Shown: one piece after another, positions 25,471 to 35,803 of the stretch
How positions within the stretch are numbered: the stretch's first letter is position 1
Layout: each line of letters opens with the position of its first letter
Source of the DNA: Staphylococcus lutrae
Lineage (GTDB): Bacteria; Bacillota; Bacilli; Staphylococcales; Staphylococcaceae
Length of the DNA stretch: 64,000 bases
Reading direction: 5' to 3'
Assembly: GCF_002101335.1 (NCBI RefSeq)
Contig: NZ_CP020773.1
Span: forward strand, 1,426,001-1,490,000
Notes under the pieces: model-generated
The model's input: only the letters and a program-made list of their open reading frames with translations
What the model was told of the DNA's origin: nothing
Database searches by the model: none
Position numbers and translations under genes: made by a program

Positions 25471-26928
25471 ATGGGTGAATTTAAAGGTTTTATGAAATAT
25501 GATAAACAACAACTCGCAGAAATGCCTTTGACAGCACGTATTCATCATTACGAGGCGTATCAATCACGCTTTTCTCAAGCAGAGGCGCAACAACAAGGCG
25601 CACGCTGTATGGACTGTGGTACACCATTTTGTCAGGTGGGTGAGATGGTAGGGCGCGAGACAGTCGGTTGTCCACTCGGTAATTATATCCCAGAGTGGAA
25701 TGACCTTGTTTATCGAGGTGATTTTAAAACGGCTTATGCACGTTTAGCAGAGACGAATAATTTTCCTGACTTTACAGGTTATGTCTGTCCAGCACCATGC
25801 GAAGCATCATGTGTAATGAAAATTAATCGTGATTCTGTTGCAATCAAGGGGATTGAAAGAACGATTATTGACGAGGCGTTTGAACAGGGATGGGTAAAAC
25901 CAAAAATAGCCACAACACAGCGTGATGAAAAAGTGGCCATTATTGGAAGTGGCCCCGCTGGACTAGCGGCAGCAGAAGAACTGAATGCATTAGGATATAG
26001 CGTTGTCGTTTATGAGAAAAACGAAAAACCGGGCGGATTGCTCACTTATGGTATTCCCAATATGAAGTTAGATAAAGCAGTCGTTTTTCGCCGTATCCGC
26101 TTATTGGAGGAGGCAGGAATTACGTTTGAATGTAATGTTGAAGTTGGGAAAGACATCAGTAAAAGTGAGCTAGATGCGGCTTATGATGCCATTATTGTTT
26201 GTACAGGTGCTGAAAAACCAAGAGATTTGCCATTAGAAGGGCGTATGGGACAAGGGATTCACTTTGCTATGGATTATCTTACTGAACAAACGCAGCTGTT
26301 ATTAAAAGAAACGACAACACAAACGATTTCAGCTAAAGGGAAAAAGGTCGTGGTCATTGGTGATGGTGATACAGGGGCAGACTGTGTGGCGACTGCTTTA
26401 CGTGACGGGTGTGAATCTATTGTTCAATTCAATCGAAAAGCGCGCAAACCCGAACATTTTGAGATTAATGAGAGTTGGCCACTTGCGCAACCGGTATTAA
26501 AAAAGGATTACGCACATCAAGAATATGAAGCGAAATTCGGTCAAGAACCTCGAGCGTATGGAATACAAACGATGCGATTTGATGTCGACGATCTTGGTCA
26601 CGTCAAAGGGATATATGCACAAGTCCAACAAGATAAAGCGGATGGGACGATTGTAGGGGATGACAGAGAAATATTTATTCCAGCTGATTTAGTATTATTA
26701 GCAATTGGTTTTGAAGGGGTCAACGCACCATTAACACACGCGCTTGAACTAAAAGTGAACCGTCAAAAAATTGAAGCGAATGCGACAGATTATCGCACGA
26801 ACCAACAAAAATATTTTGCCGCTGGAGATGCGCGTCGAGGCCAAAGTCTTGTTGTTTGGGCGATCAAAGAAGGTCGTGAAGTGGCACAATCAGTAGATAA
26901 ATACTTAAGCACAAAAGTTTTTGTATAA
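25471..26928 (+). CDS. gltD: glutamate synthase small subunit
   Basis: A 485-residue NADPH-dependent FAD/iron-sulfur subunit that passes electrons to GltB. Two 4Fe-4S ligand sets are visible: [11 protein letters not shown] near residue 47 with [12 protein letters not shown], and [10 protein letters not shown]. The FAD Rossmann motif is [17 protein letters not shown] and the NADPH site [14 protein letters not shown]. The C-terminal FAD motif is [17 protein letters not shown]. It lies 12 bases after gltB with AAAGGAGGC before ATG, so the two are one operon. Confidence 0.95.
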   Translation: MGEFKGFMKYDKQQLAEMPLTARIHHYEAYQSRFSQAEAQQQGARCMDCGTPFCQVGEMVGRETVGCPLGNYIPEWNDLVYRGDFKTAYARLAETNNFPDFTGYVCPAPCEASCVMKINRDSVAIKGIERTIIDEAFEQGWVKPKIATTQRDEKVAIIGSGPAGLAAAEELNALGYSVVVYEKNEKPGGLLTYGIPNMKLDKAVVFRRIRLLEEAGITFECNVEVGKDISKSELDAAYDAIIVCTGAEKPRDLPLEGRMGQGIHFAMDYLTEQTQLLLKETTTQTISAKGKKVVVIGDGDTGADCVATALRDGCESIVQFNRKARKPEHFEINESWPLAQPVLKKDYAHQEYEAKFGQEPRAYGIQTMRFDVDDLGHVKGIYAQVQQDKADGTIVGDDREIFIPADLVLLAIGFEGVNAPLTHALELKVNRQKIEANATDYRTNQQKYFAAGDARRGQSLVVWAIKEGREVAQSVDKYLSTKVFV

Positions 26929-26945
26929 AATTTGTAAAATTCTTG

Positions 26946-26974
26946 TTGACAATGTGAACGAGCTATAATAATAT
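26946..26974 (+). promoter_or_regulatory. promoter of tRNA-Ser
   Basis: TTGACA (26946-26951), 17 bp, TAATAT (26969-26974), placed 20 bases before the tRNA. An alternative TATAAT at 26964 is too close to the -35. Confidence 0.65.
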
Positions 26975-26994
26975 ATGTTATGTGCTCGTCACAC

Positions 26995-27087
26995 GGAGGA
27001 ATACCCAAGTCTGGCTGAAGGGATCGGTCTTGAAAACCGACAGGGGCTTAACGGCTCGCGGGGGTTCGAATCCCTCTTCCTCCGCCA
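26995..27087 (+). tRNA. tRNA-Ser (UGA)
   Basis: A 93-base class II tRNA with encoded CCA. The acceptor arms GGAGGAA / TTCCTCC pair fully. The anticodon loop CTTGAAA gives TGA, reading UCA-type serine codons. A long variable arm follows, and the T loop is GGTTCGAATCC. Confidence 0.97.
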
Positions 27088-27115
27088 TTATAAGTAAAAT
27101 CCAAGACTAATAGAT

Positions 27116-27159
27116 ATAAAAGCCAAACATTCAAGAGATTGAATGCTTGGCTTTTTTTA
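27116..27159 (+). terminator. terminator downstream of tRNA-Ser
   Basis: AAAGCCAAACATTCAA pairs with TTGAATGCTTGGCTTT with one mismatch across a 4-base loop, followed by further T. Confidence 0.8.
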
Positions 27160-27355
27160 GGTGCGCCGTCGATAGCGCACGTATCGATCTCCCCTGCGCG
27201 TCTGTATGACAGATGTGTGGGGGTTTACTGTTGCAGTGAAACCGTTGCTGAACCGATTTATAGTGTTTACAAATGAGTGTATGAAATGTAGAGGTGAAGT
27301 GTTCGAATTTTATGACAGGAGATGGATGGACTATAGCGTAAAAAGAAAATAGAAA

Positions 27356-27404
27356 TGTAAGCCTTTACAAAACTTGTACGTACAAGATACAATTGTCTAT
27401 ACAA
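27356..27404 (+). promoter_or_regulatory. cre site and two TreR-type operators upstream of treP
   Basis: TGTAAGCCTTTACA (27356-27369) fits a catabolite response element for CcpA. CTTGTACGTACAAG (27373-27386) is a perfect palindrome, and TTGTCTATACAA (27393-27404) is a second near-palindrome of the same TTGT-N4-ACAA form. These are the likely binding sites of the GntR-type repressor encoded by treR at the end of the operon. Confidence 0.7.
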
Positions 27405-27425
27405 GTTAAGATGGGAGTGACAAAA

Positions 27426-28865
27426 ATGGCTGTAAAAAAGAAGGATGTTAAAGATATTATTGAAGCAATAGGGGGTGAAGAGAACATTCAGTCTGCAACA
27501 CACTGTGTGACGCGACTGAGATTGGTGTTAAACGATGATCATCGGGTCGATAAAGAAAGACTGAGTGAAAATCCATTAGTAAAAGGACAATTTAAAGCAG
27601 ATCAGCAATATCAAATAGTGATTGGTCCTGGAACAGTAGATGAAGCGTATAAAATATTGATAGAAGAAACCAATACGCAAGCAGTCTCAAAAGATGAAGC
27701 AAAAGCACAGGCAGCCAAAAAGGGGAATCCACTTCAACGATTGATTAAGCTCCTAGGGGACATTTTTATTCCGATCTTACCGGCAATTGTGACGGCAGGT
27801 TTGCTATTAGGGATTAATAATGTATTAACGATGAAAGGTTTGGGGAACACGCCTTCCATTATTGAACGATTTCCACAAGTCGCTGATTTTGCAAACATTA
27901 TCAATGTCATCGCAACAACAGCGTTTATCTTCTTGCCTGCACTGGTGGGATGGAGTGCAATGCGCGTCTTTGGTGGCAACCCCGTACTAGGGATTGTGCT
28001 AGGTTTAGTATTGATGCACCCGCAATTATTATCACAATATGATATCGGTAAAGTGGATCATATTCCAACATGGCACATTTTTGGATTGGAAATTAAGCAA
28101 TTGAATTATCAAGGTCAAGTGTTACCTGTTTTGCTTGCGGCGTACGTTTTGGCTCAAATTGAAAAAGGACTTAATAAGGTTGTACATGATTCAATTAAAT
28201 TGCTTGTAGTAGGGCCTATTGCGTTATTAGTAACTGGATTTTTGGCGTTCCTTTTCATCGGTCCTCTAGCATTATGGATAGGTATGGGTATTACAACAGC
28301 AGTTCAGTTTTTGTTTAGTCACGCAGGTTGGTTAGGGGGTGCCATTTACGGTTTATTCTATGCGCCGTTGGTCATTACAGGGCTACATCATATGTTTTTA
28401 GCAGTAGATTTTCAATTGATGGGAAGTTCTTTAGGTGGTACATATTTATGGCCGATTTTAGCGCTTTCTAATATTGCACAAGGTTCTGCAGCGTTTGGGG
28501 CTTGGTTTGTCTTTAAGAAACGCAAAAAGACTAAAGAACAAGGTTTAGCAATGACATCGGGGATATCAGGATTTTTAGGTGTCACTGAGCCTGCGATGTT
28601 TGGGGTGAACTTGCCGTTGAAATACCCATTTTTTGCGGCGATTATTACAACGATGTTCACAGGTGCAATGGTTGGCGGTTCGGGTGTATTAGGACAAGTC
28701 GGTGTTGGGGGTGTGCCCGCGATGATTTCCATCCAATCTCAATTCTGGGGCATTTACAGTATTGCTACGCTGATTTCTATGATTGTCCCTGCAGTGTTAA
28801 CGATTTTGTTTTCAAAACTGAGCCGTGAAAAATCGAAAAAAGCTGACGACAATCAGTCACAATAA
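27426..28865 (+). CDS. treP: PTS trehalose transporter subunit IIBC
   Basis: A 479-residue phosphotransferase permease that imports trehalose as trehalose-6-phosphate. The N-terminal IIB domain carries the phosphocysteine at residue 27 in SATHCVTRLRLVL. The IIC domain follows, with about ten membrane segments and the family motif FGVTEPAMFG-like stretch GFLGVTEPAMFGVNLPLK. ATG 27426 follows GGGAGTGACAAAA; the longer in-frame start would fall in the operator region. It needs a IIA function from another protein, as usual for TreP. First gene of treP-treC-treR. Confidence 0.93.
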   Translation: MAVKKKDVKDIIEAIGGEENIQSATHCVTRLRLVLNDDHRVDKERLSENPLVKGQFKADQQYQIVIGPGTVDEAYKILIEETNTQAVSKDEAKAQAAKKGNPLQRLIKLLGDIFIPILPAIVTAGLLLGINNVLTMKGLGNTPSIIERFPQVADFANIINVIATTAFIFLPALVGWSAMRVFGGNPVLGIVLGLVLMHPQLLSQYDIGKVDHIPTWHIFGLEIKQLNYQGQVLPVLLAAYVLAQIEKGLNKVVHDSIKLLVVGPIALLVTGFLAFLFIGPLALWIGMGITTAVQFLFSHAGWLGGAIYGLFYAPLVITGLHHMFLAVDFQLMGSSLGGTYLWPILALSNIAQGSAAFGAWFVFKKRKKTKEQGLAMTSGISGFLGVTEPAMFGVNLPLKYPFFAAIITTMFTGAMVGGSGVLGQVGVGGVPAMISIQSQFWGIYSIATLISMIVPAVLTILFSKLSREKSKKADDNQSQ

Positions 28866-28905
28866 TGGAAAGTAAAAGAAGATAAAGAGAATAAGGTGGT
28901 TTGAC

Positions 28906-30537
28906 ATGGTAAAGCAAGATTGGAAGAAATCAGTCGTTTATCAGATTTATCCGAAGTCCTTTAATGATACAACAGGCAATGGTGAGGGGGATTTAAGAGG
29001 TATTATCGAGAAGCTGGACTATTTAAAGTTTTTAGGTGTGGACTATTTATGGCTCACTCCGATTTATGATTCCCCTATGAATGACAATGGATATGATATT
29101 CGTGATTATTATGAGGTGAATGCGCAGTTTGGGAGTAAAGCGGACTTAAGTGAATTGATTGACGTCGCGCATGCCAAAGGGCTAAAAATCATGCTAGATA
29201 TTGTCATTAACCATACGTCTACAGAACATCAATGGTTTCAACAAGCAAAACAGTCCGCAGAAAATCCATATAGAGATTATTACTTCTTCCGATGTTCAAA
29301 AAAGGGGCCACCGACCAATTGGCTTTCTAAATTCGGGGGTAATGCTTGGCAGTACGATGAAGCGACAGATGCCTACTATTTACATTTGTTTGACGTCACA
29401 CAAGCGGATTTGAATTGGGATAATCCAAAGGTGAGACATGCGCTATATGAAATGATTAATTATTGGATTGATTTCGGTGTCGATGGCTTTCGATTTGATG
29501 TCATTAATTTGATTTCTAAAGGGGCGTTTCAAAATTCAACACAGATTGGGAAAGAGTTCTATACCGATGGCCCACGTGTTCATGAATATATTCACGAAAT
29601 GAATCGACATACGTTTGGGGATAAAGAGATGATGACAGTAGGAGAAATGTCTTCTACATCGATTGAACATTGTATTCAATATACACATCCAGAGCGTCAA
29701 GAATTGAGCAGTGTATTCAATTTTCATCATTTAAAAGTGGATTACCGTGATGGCGAAAAATGGACCAATCAAAAATTTGACCTTTTGCAACTCAAACAAA
29801 TATTGATGGATTGGCAAACAGGCATTTCTGAAGGGGGCGGCTGGAATGCGCTCTTTTGGTGCAATCATGACCAACCGCGCGTCGTATCTAGATTTGGTAC
29901 CGATGAAGATGAGACGTTGCGCCAACAAAGTGCTAAAACTTTAGCGATGGTGTTGCATTTATTGCAAGGGACGCCGTATATATATCAAGGTGAAGAAATC
30001 GGCATGACGAATCCACATTTTCATTCGATTCATCAATACCGAGATGTAGAATCGTTGAATGCTTATCGAAACTTGCGTGCGGCAAACGTTTCGGAAGAAG
30101 AAATATTAACGATATTCGGTCAAAAATCACGTGACAATTCGAGAACGCCGATGCAATGGAATGCGCAGCCTCATGGAGGATTTACTACAGGCACACCTTG
30201 GATAGATGTGGCTGAGAATTATCCAACGATTAATGTTGAAGCGGCTTTAGCAGATACGTCGTCTATCTTTTATATGTACAAGACACTCATTCATCTGAGA
30301 CATCAGCATGACATTATCACATATGGTGAAGTGATACCGCGTTACCTTGATCACCCGGAACTATTTGTATATGAACGCCGTTATCAAGGTGAGACATGGT
30401 TGGTGATTGCCAACATGACAGCTGAAAAAGTGCGTTTGCCAGAAGATTTAGATGCCTCTGGTTCTGTAATACTACAAAATGGTACAATAGAAGCACGAGA
30501 ACTCGATGCATATGCAGCCATCGTAATAGCAAGATAA
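28906..30537 (+). CDS. treC: alpha,alpha-phosphotrehalase
   Basis: A 543-residue GH13 enzyme that hydrolyses trehalose-6-phosphate to glucose and glucose-6-phosphate. It begins with the family motif SVVYQIYPKSFNDTTGNGEG. Conserved regions include the catalytic Asp in DGFRFDVINL, the acid Glu in VGEMSS, and NHDQPRVVSRFG with the third carboxylate. The ribosome binding site is AAGGTGG. Its position between treP and treR supports phosphotrehalase rather than oligo-1,6-glucosidase, a close relative. Confidence 0.93.
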   Translation: MVKQDWKKSVVYQIYPKSFNDTTGNGEGDLRGIIEKLDYLKFLGVDYLWLTPIYDSPMNDNGYDIRDYYEVNAQFGSKADLSELIDVAHAKGLKIMLDIVINHTSTEHQWFQQAKQSAENPYRDYYFFRCSKKGPPTNWLSKFGGNAWQYDEATDAYYLHLFDVTQADLNWDNPKVRHALYEMINYWIDFGVDGFRFDVINLISKGAFQNSTQIGKEFYTDGPRVHEYIHEMNRHTFGDKEMMTVGEMSSTSIEHCIQYTHPERQELSSVFNFHHLKVDYRDGEKWTNQKFDLLQLKQILMDWQTGISEGGGWNALFWCNHDQPRVVSRFGTDEDETLRQQSAKTLAMVLHLLQGTPYIYQGEEIGMTNPHFHSIHQYRDVESLNAYRNLRAANVSEEEILTIFGQKSRDNSRTPMQWNAQPHGGFTTGTPWIDVAENYPTINVEAALADTSSIFYMYKTLIHLRHQHDIITYGEVIPRYLDHPELFVYERRYQGETWLVIANMTAEKVRLPEDLDASGSVILQNGTIEARELDAYAAIVIAR

Positions 30538-30556
30538 GAAATGTGAGGCAAGCCAA

Positions 30557-31285
30557 ATGAACAACTTGAATAAATTTCAGCATATTTATGAGCGTCTGCG
30601 TCTGGCAATTTTAAATGAAGAATATGGATATGGTGAACAATTACCTTCTGAGCATCAATTGGTAGAAATGTATCAAGTGTCACGTGAAACAGTGCGAAAA
30701 AGTTTGAACATGCTTGTGTCTGAAGGCATGATACAAAAAATTCGTGGAAAGGGTTCAGTCGTAATATATCAAGGTGTTACAGAGTTTCCATTTACGGATT
30801 TGAAAAGCTTTAAAGAAATTCAATCTCAGCTCGGACGCCACTATGAAACAGTGGTCACATGTTTTGAGCAGATAGAAGCGCATGAGGTGCCTCATGTTAA
30901 AAAAGTGTTAGAGCTCACTGCATCAAGACGCTTATGGCATATTGTTCGTTATCGACAAATTGAGCATGTGACAAAAATTGTTGACGAAGATTATGTGTTA
31001 GTGGACTTATTCCCAGACTTAACTGAGGCGATTGTTCAAAACTCATTGTATGAATATATAGAGCAACAAAAGGGTTTTGAAATCAGTTTCTCAAGTAAAT
31101 CTATTACATTTGAGCCTTTTGGGGCGCAAGAGCGTGAAGCTTTTGGTGATGTGACACCTCAATACTCGGCAACAGTCAGAGGTATCGTCCATTTGAAAGA
31201 TACGACAAAGTTTCAGTATAATATTTCTAAACATATTGCCACGGAGTTTAAATTTATCGATTTTTCACGACGACATTCGCATTGA
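30557..31285 (+). CDS. treR: trehalose operon repressor, GntR family
   Basis: A 242-residue GntR/HutC-type regulator. The N-terminal winged helix (about residues 8-70) has EQLPSEHQLVEMYQVSRETV and VRKSLNMLVSEGMIQ. The C-terminal UTRA effector domain (about 90-235) would bind trehalose-6-phosphate. It lies 19 bases after treC and is expected to repress from the two palindromes upstream of treP. Confidence 0.92.
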   Translation: MNNLNKFQHIYERLRLAILNEEYGYGEQLPSEHQLVEMYQVSRETVRKSLNMLVSEGMIQKIRGKGSVVIYQGVTEFPFTDLKSFKEIQSQLGRHYETVVTCFEQIEAHEVPHVKKVLELTASRRLWHIVRYRQIEHVTKIVDEDYVLVDLFPDLTEAIVQNSLYEYIEQQKGFEISFSSKSITFEPFGAQEREAFGDVTPQYSATVRGIVHLKDTTKFQYNISKHIATEFKFIDFSRRHSH

Positions 31286-31376
31286 TGATGGTGGACGACA
31301 TGTTGTGCTATTTTTAAGTGATATCACGTAGAGTTATGCTTGCATTTTAAATCATAAGTATAGTATTATTGTATGT

Positions 31377-31649
31377 ACCGTGCTAAGCGGGGAGGTAGCG
31401 GTTCCCTGATCTCGAAATCCGCTTTATGCGAGGCCGAATTCCTTTGTGAAGGGTGCGTACTTGTAGAGTCAGCCCAAAGCACGAGGTGTTTGAAGATCTT
31501 GGTCCTATGCAATATGAACCCATGAACCATGTCAGGTCCTGACGGAAGCAGCATTAAGTGGACCCTCGTATGTGCCGTAGGGTAGCCGAGATTTAGCTGT
31601 CGACTTTGGTAACGTTTATGATGCGCATTCGACACAAAGGTGTACGGTT
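31377..31649 (+). ncRNA. ffs: signal recognition particle RNA, long Gram-positive type
   Basis: About 273 bases. The universal Ffh-binding domain is at about 31528-31560 with GTCAGGTCC, GACGGAAGCAGCA. The ends pair (ACCGTGC near 31377 with GTACGGT near 31642). Length and upstream Alu-like part match the 6S-type SRP RNA of Bacillus and Staphylococcus. An open frame on the opposite strand is incidental. Boundaries are accurate to a few bases. Confidence 0.95.
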
Positions 31650-31687
31650 ATTCATTTAAAAAATATGATACTTATAATAGAGATGGC

Positions 31688-31717
31688 AGAGTGGCTTTGT
31701 AGAGTCGCTCTTTTTTT
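31688..31717 (+). terminator. terminator of the SRP RNA
   Basis: A 9-bp stem AGAGTGGCT with AGTCGCTCT (two G-T pairs) is followed by seven T, about 40 bases after the RNA end. Confidence 0.65.
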
Positions 31718-31751
31718 AATACGCATCAATAGGTGGAAAGAGGTGGAAGGT

Positions 31752-32285
31752 ATGTCAATATTTTTAAGCACACCAACAGAAAATGATTATGACGCGACTT
31801 ATGAAATGATTGCCAATGTTTTTGCCGAGCAACCCGAATCCAATCATCAAGAACACTGCTTAGTAAAGCGTTTGCGTTTATCACCGAATTATCATTACGA
31901 ATTAGAAGTCGTGGCAAAGACGGAAGACGGCAGAATCATTGGTCATGCGATGTGTTCAGAAGTGCGTATCCAAAATGAAACGACAACATATGTCGCGTTA
32001 GCTTTAAATAGTTTAGTTGTTTCAACGTCATTTCGTCATAAAGGAATTGGGAAAGCGCTCGTACATGCATTAGAGGAACGTGCTTTGTCTGAAGAATATA
32101 CAACTATCGTTGCTCACGGTCATGGAGATTTTTATGAACAATTAGACTATGAGCAAGCAAGCCATCACCATATTGTTACCCCGTTGGATATACCGCCCGA
32201 AAACTTCTATGTCAAATTTTTATGGGATAGTCTCGAAGACCCGCCAAATGGGAAGGTAATCTATCCTGAAGTCTTTTTTGAATAA
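31752..32285 (+). CDS. GNAT-family N-acetyltransferase
   Basis: A 177-residue protein. ATG 31752 (MSIFLSTPTENDYD) is chosen because AGGTGGAAGG precedes it. The acetyl-CoA loop is FRHKGIGKALVHALEERA in the centre, preceded by a strand (TYVALALNSLVVSTS), and the end has the substrate-side segment HGHGDFYEQLDYEQAS. Such YhbS-like enzymes occur upstream of dnaX in staphylococci. Substrate unknown. Confidence 0.85.
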   Translation: MSIFLSTPTENDYDATYEMIANVFAEQPESNHQEHCLVKRLRLSPNYHYELEVVAKTEDGRIIGHAMCSEVRIQNETTTYVALALNSLVVSTSFRHKGIGKALVHALEERALSEEYTTIVAHGHGDFYEQLDYEQASHHHIVTPLDIPPENFYVKFLWDSLEDPPNGKVIYPEVFFE

Positions 32286-32313
32286 GATGTCTCCGTACAA
32301 ATGAGTGGGGACA

Positions 32314-32322
32314 TGCTATAAT
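32314..32322 (+). promoter_or_regulatory. extended -10 element upstream of dnaX
   Basis: TGCTATAAT (32314-32322) is a perfect extended -10, 29 bases before the dnaX start. No clear -35. A short hairpin (GTCTCC/GGGGAC) lies just before it. Confidence 0.5.
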
Positions 32323-32351
32323 GAAATCATTGTTAATTCGGAGGTGCCAAA

Positions 32352-34045
32352 TTGGATTACCAAGCGTTATACCGTATGTTTCGCCCGCAAAGTTTTGCTG
32401 ACGTTGTAGGCCAGGAGCATGTGACTAAAACACTCAAAAATGCAATTGCTAAAGGTAAACAATCGCATGCTTATATTTTTAGCGGACCGCGGGGGACAGG
32501 CAAGACAAGTATAGCTAAAATATTTGCAAAAGCGATTAACTGTGAAGTGCGTGATGACGGTGAGCCGTGTAATGAATGTGCAATCTGTAAAGGGATTACG
32601 CAAGGAACGAATGCAGATGTGATCGAAATTGATGCTGCGAGTAACAATGGTGTCGATGAAATACGAAATATTCGGGATAAAGTGAAATATGCCCGAGTGA
32701 GTCGAAGTACAAAGTATATATTATTGATGAAGTCCACATGTTGACGACGGGAGCTTTCAATGCTTTATTGAAAACATTGGAAGAACCTCCAGCACATGCG
32801 ATTTTCATTCTTGCAACGACAGAACCGCACAAAATTCCGCCAACGATTATCTCTCGTGCACAGCGTTTCGATTTTAAGGCGATTGATACACAGCGTATTG
32901 TGGAACGATTGCGCTTTGTTGCACAACACCAACAGATTGAGTTTGATGATGCAGCGTTGGCTTTTATTGCTAAAGTTTCTGAAGGTGGGATGCGTGATGC
33001 ATTAAGTATTATGGATCAAGCGATCGCATTTGGAGACGAACACTTAACTTTAAAAGATGCGCTCGATGTGACGGGTAGCCTAGACGAATCGGATTTGAAT
33101 GCGTTATTTCAAGATATCGTTCGAGGTCATGTCTATGATGCTTTTGAACGTTATCACCAGTTTGTGGCGGAGGGCAAGGAAGTGAATCGCCTTGTGAATG
33201 ATATGATCTACTTTGTAAGAGATACCATTATGGCAAAAACTACACAACTGGAAACGGCATATGATGCGTTGTTGTCGTTTGACTTACAAGTGCTCTATAA
33301 AATGATAGATGTGATTAATGATACACTTGTTTCTATTCGTTTTAGTGTGAATCAAAATGTCCATTTAGAAGTGCTTCTTGTCAAATTGTCTGAAATGGTG
33401 AAAGAAGTCAGACAAACAGGAGAAGTCGTGGTGAACCATGTGCCAACAGAACAGCATGATGCGATGCTGCGTCGAATGGAAGCATTGGAATCAGAAATCC
33501 AAACGTTGAAGTCTCAAGGGGTAACAACGACCGCACCACCAAAAGGACAAGTATCACGACGTCGCACGGGGCGTTCGATATACTCTGTAGAACAAATTGC
33601 GAAAGTGTTAGATAAGGCAAATAAAGAAGATGTCGCTTTGATAAAAGAACGATGGGCGGATGTCATTCAATATGCTAAAGATCGCAATCAAAAGTCATTA
33701 GTGAGTTTACTGCAAAATTCTGAACCCGTTGCAGCAAGCGAAGATAAAGTGTTGATTAAATTTGATGAAGAGATTCATTGTGAAATTTTAAAAAGAGATG
33801 AAGAAAAGCGACATAGTGTAGAAAAAGTCGTTAAAGATATTATCAATAAAACTGTGGAAGTTGTAGGGGTGCCTTCGGACAAATGGTTGCAAGTACGAAG
33901 CGACTACATTGCTAGCCGTAAACGTGGCCATAAGGTGCAAGCGTCAGAGGCTGCAGAATCACCTGAAACATCCGCCAATGTCGTCCAAACAGCTAAAGAC
34001 ATTTTTGGTGAAGAGATGGTCAACGTCATAGATGAAGAAACATGA
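32352..34045 (+). CDS. dnaX: DNA polymerase III subunits gamma/tau, interrupted by a single-base frameshift
   Basis: About 564 residues once one base is restored (S. aureus about 565). It is the clamp-loader ATPase core, essential for replication. TTG start after GGAGGTGCCAAA gives MDYQALYRMFRPQSFADVVG. The Walker A motif is SGPRGTGKTSIAK and the zinc ligands are CEVRDDGEPCNECAIC. The frame breaks at CCC 32692-32694: the first part stops at 32744 and the rest resumes from 32738. A fourth C restores KYAPSESKYKVYIIDEVHML (Walker B). The break lies inside the ATPase, so it is not the programmed gamma/tau shift. A real null would be lethal, so sequencing error is likely. Confidence 0.93.
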
Positions 34046-34139
34046 CAAGACATTGAAAGGTATGTATAATTGAAAACGAATCCGAGAGAAATACACTCTT
34101 GAAGAAATAGCAGGAATGAATATAAGGAGGACTTAATTT

Positions 34140-34460
34140 ATGCGCGGTGGCGGAAATATGCAACAAATGATGAAACAAATGCAAAAAATGCAAAAGAAAA
34201 TGGCAGAAGAACAAGAAAAATTAAAAGAGGAACGTGTTGAAGGGACAGCCGGCGGTGGCATGGTGACAGTCGTTGTTTCTGGCCATAAAGAAGTCGTAGA
34301 TGTTGTCATCAAAGAAGAAGTCGTAGATCCAGAAGATGTAGAAATGTTACAAGATCTTGTACTCGCTGCAACAAACGAAGCGATGAATAAAGCGGACGAG
34401 TTAACAGCAGAACGTTTAGGAAAGCACACTAAAGGTCTTAACATTCCAGGAATGATGTAA
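34140..34460 (+). CDS. ybaB: YbaB/EbfC-type nucleoid-associated protein
   Basis: A 106-residue DNA-binding protein. It starts [20 protein letters not shown], then has the conserved [17 protein letters not shown] and a helical C-terminus ending LNIPGMM. It acts as a dimer with tweezers-like DNA binding. The ribosome binding site is AAGGAGGACTT. It is placed between dnaX and recR as in most Firmicutes. Confidence 0.95.
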   Translation: MRGGGNMQQMMKQMQKMQKKMAEEQEKLKEERVEGTAGGGMVTVVVSGHKEVVDVVIKEEVVDPEDVEMLQDLVLAATNEAMNKADELTAERLGKHTKGLNIPGMM

Positions 34461-34461
34461 T

Positions 34462-35058
34462 ATGCATTATCCTCAACCGATATCGAAACTGATTGATAGT
34501 TTCATGAAATTGCCAGGCATTGGTCCCAAGACGGCTCAACGTCTGGCATTTCATGTATTAGATATGAAAGAAGACGATGTTGTACAATTTGCTAAAGCAT
34601 TGGTTGATGTGAAGCGAGAACTCACATACTGCCGCACGTGTGGTCATATCACAGAGCAAGATCCTTGCTACATTTGTGAAGACAAGCAACGCGATCGTAC
34701 AACCATTTGTGTTGTTGAAGATGATAAAGATGTCATTGCAATGGAAAAGATGAGAGAGTACAAAGGACTTTATCACGTACTGCATGGGACGATTTCACCA
34801 ATGGATGGTGTTGGTCCGGAAGATATTAATATTCCAAGTTTGATAGATCGCTTGAAAGATGAGGAGATTGAAGAGCTTATTCTTGCAATGAATCCTAATC
34901 TTGAAGGCGAATCAACTGCGATGTACATTTCGCGTCTTGTTAAACCATTGGGCATTCGTGTAACGAGATTAGCACAAGGTTTATCAGTGGGCGGAGACTT
35001 AGAATATGCTGATGAAGTCACGCTCTCTAGAGCCATTTCAGGACGTACTGAAATGTAG
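34462..35058 (+). CDS. recR: recombination mediator RecR
   Basis: A 198-residue DNA repair protein. The helix-hairpin-helix is [16 protein letters not shown], the zinc finger [16 protein letters not shown], and the Toprim domain starts [14 protein letters not shown]. It assists RecA loading with RecF/RecO at gapped DNA. It begins one base after ybaB ends. Confidence 0.96.
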   Translation: MHYPQPISKLIDSFMKLPGIGPKTAQRLAFHVLDMKEDDVVQFAKALVDVKRELTYCRTCGHITEQDPCYICEDKQRDRTTICVVEDDKDVIAMEKMREYKGLYHVLHGTISPMDGVGPEDINIPSLIDRLKDEEIEELILAMNPNLEGESTAMYISRLVKPLGIRVTRLAQGLSVGGDLEYADEVTLSRAISGRTEM

Positions 35059-35646
35059 TTGAGAGAGAATGATGGGCTTTTGATGTCACCGAGGTGTTAG
35101 TCCAAAGTCTGTGCAGTGAAAATAGTGTTTGCGTTGATGGCGATGCCCGTTGCGTTAAAGTTTGACACAGTACTTCATGAGAAGGATTTGAAGGAGCGCA
35201 TCAAGAGAATGTAGCTCGCGTTTTTATGTCATATGGGCTGGAGTAAACTTTGCCTAGGATACGGAGCCCATTTGACTGTAATGAATTGCGCTTTTGTACG
35301 TTCGGATTGTATGTCACGTTGACGACACATGTACGTTCTATATGAAAAAAGCATGATGATCTTAATCCTAACAAGGTGATAGCACATGGTCTCCGAGTCT
35401 CAATGATATGACGAGATGGATTAAGAAGGGTACACGTAGCATGGCATCTTTAATCAATGATGTGTGTTATCAATTGTGTGAAATGTGAGGGCAGCCCGTC
35501 ATCATTAAATTTTGATTTTGACGTTTTGAGATGTGGCAGGATGAGTGTCATATCATATAAAAAAAGAATGATAAAAAGAACGAACAATAAAAAACATAAA
35601 AATTCGCTTTAAATAACTAAAGGATAAAAGAGTGTAATTTTTATTG
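35059..35646. other. gene-free stretch between recR and the rRNA operon
   Basis: No coding frame with a ribosome binding site and no recognisable RNA was seen. CTTAATCC near 35371 and GGATTAAG near 35419 form an inverted repeat with a wide loop. No clear terminator follows recR. The right end becomes very AT-rich, as expected before rRNA promoters. Confidence 0.5.
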
Positions 35647-35770
35647 TTGTTAAAAGGGTTGAAAGGCTGTATAGTTATATCTTGTTGAACGACATAAAAC
35701 AAGTCGTCATCATAAAAGCAAAAATTAATTTTAAAAAGTTGTTGACTTGAAATGACAACTCATGTATAAT
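35647..35770 (+). promoter_or_regulatory. tandem rRNA promoters P1 and P2
   Basis: P1: TTGTTA (35647-35652), 17 bp, TATAGT (35670-35675). P2: TTGACT (35742-35747), 17 bp, TATAAT (35765-35770). AT-rich tracts precede both. P2 is the stronger match. Confidence 0.7.
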
Positions 35771-35803
35771 TAATTCTTGTCGAGTCAAAAAGAAATGACA
35801 TGA

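Noticed and set aside
31366..31635. Open frame of 89 residues on the minus strand
   Set aside because: It is antisense to the SRP RNA, whose conserved domain is unmistakable.
32692..32744. Programmed -1 frameshift of dnaX making gamma
   Set aside because: The break is inside the ATPase domain before Walker B, with no slippery A run; a short product would have no function.
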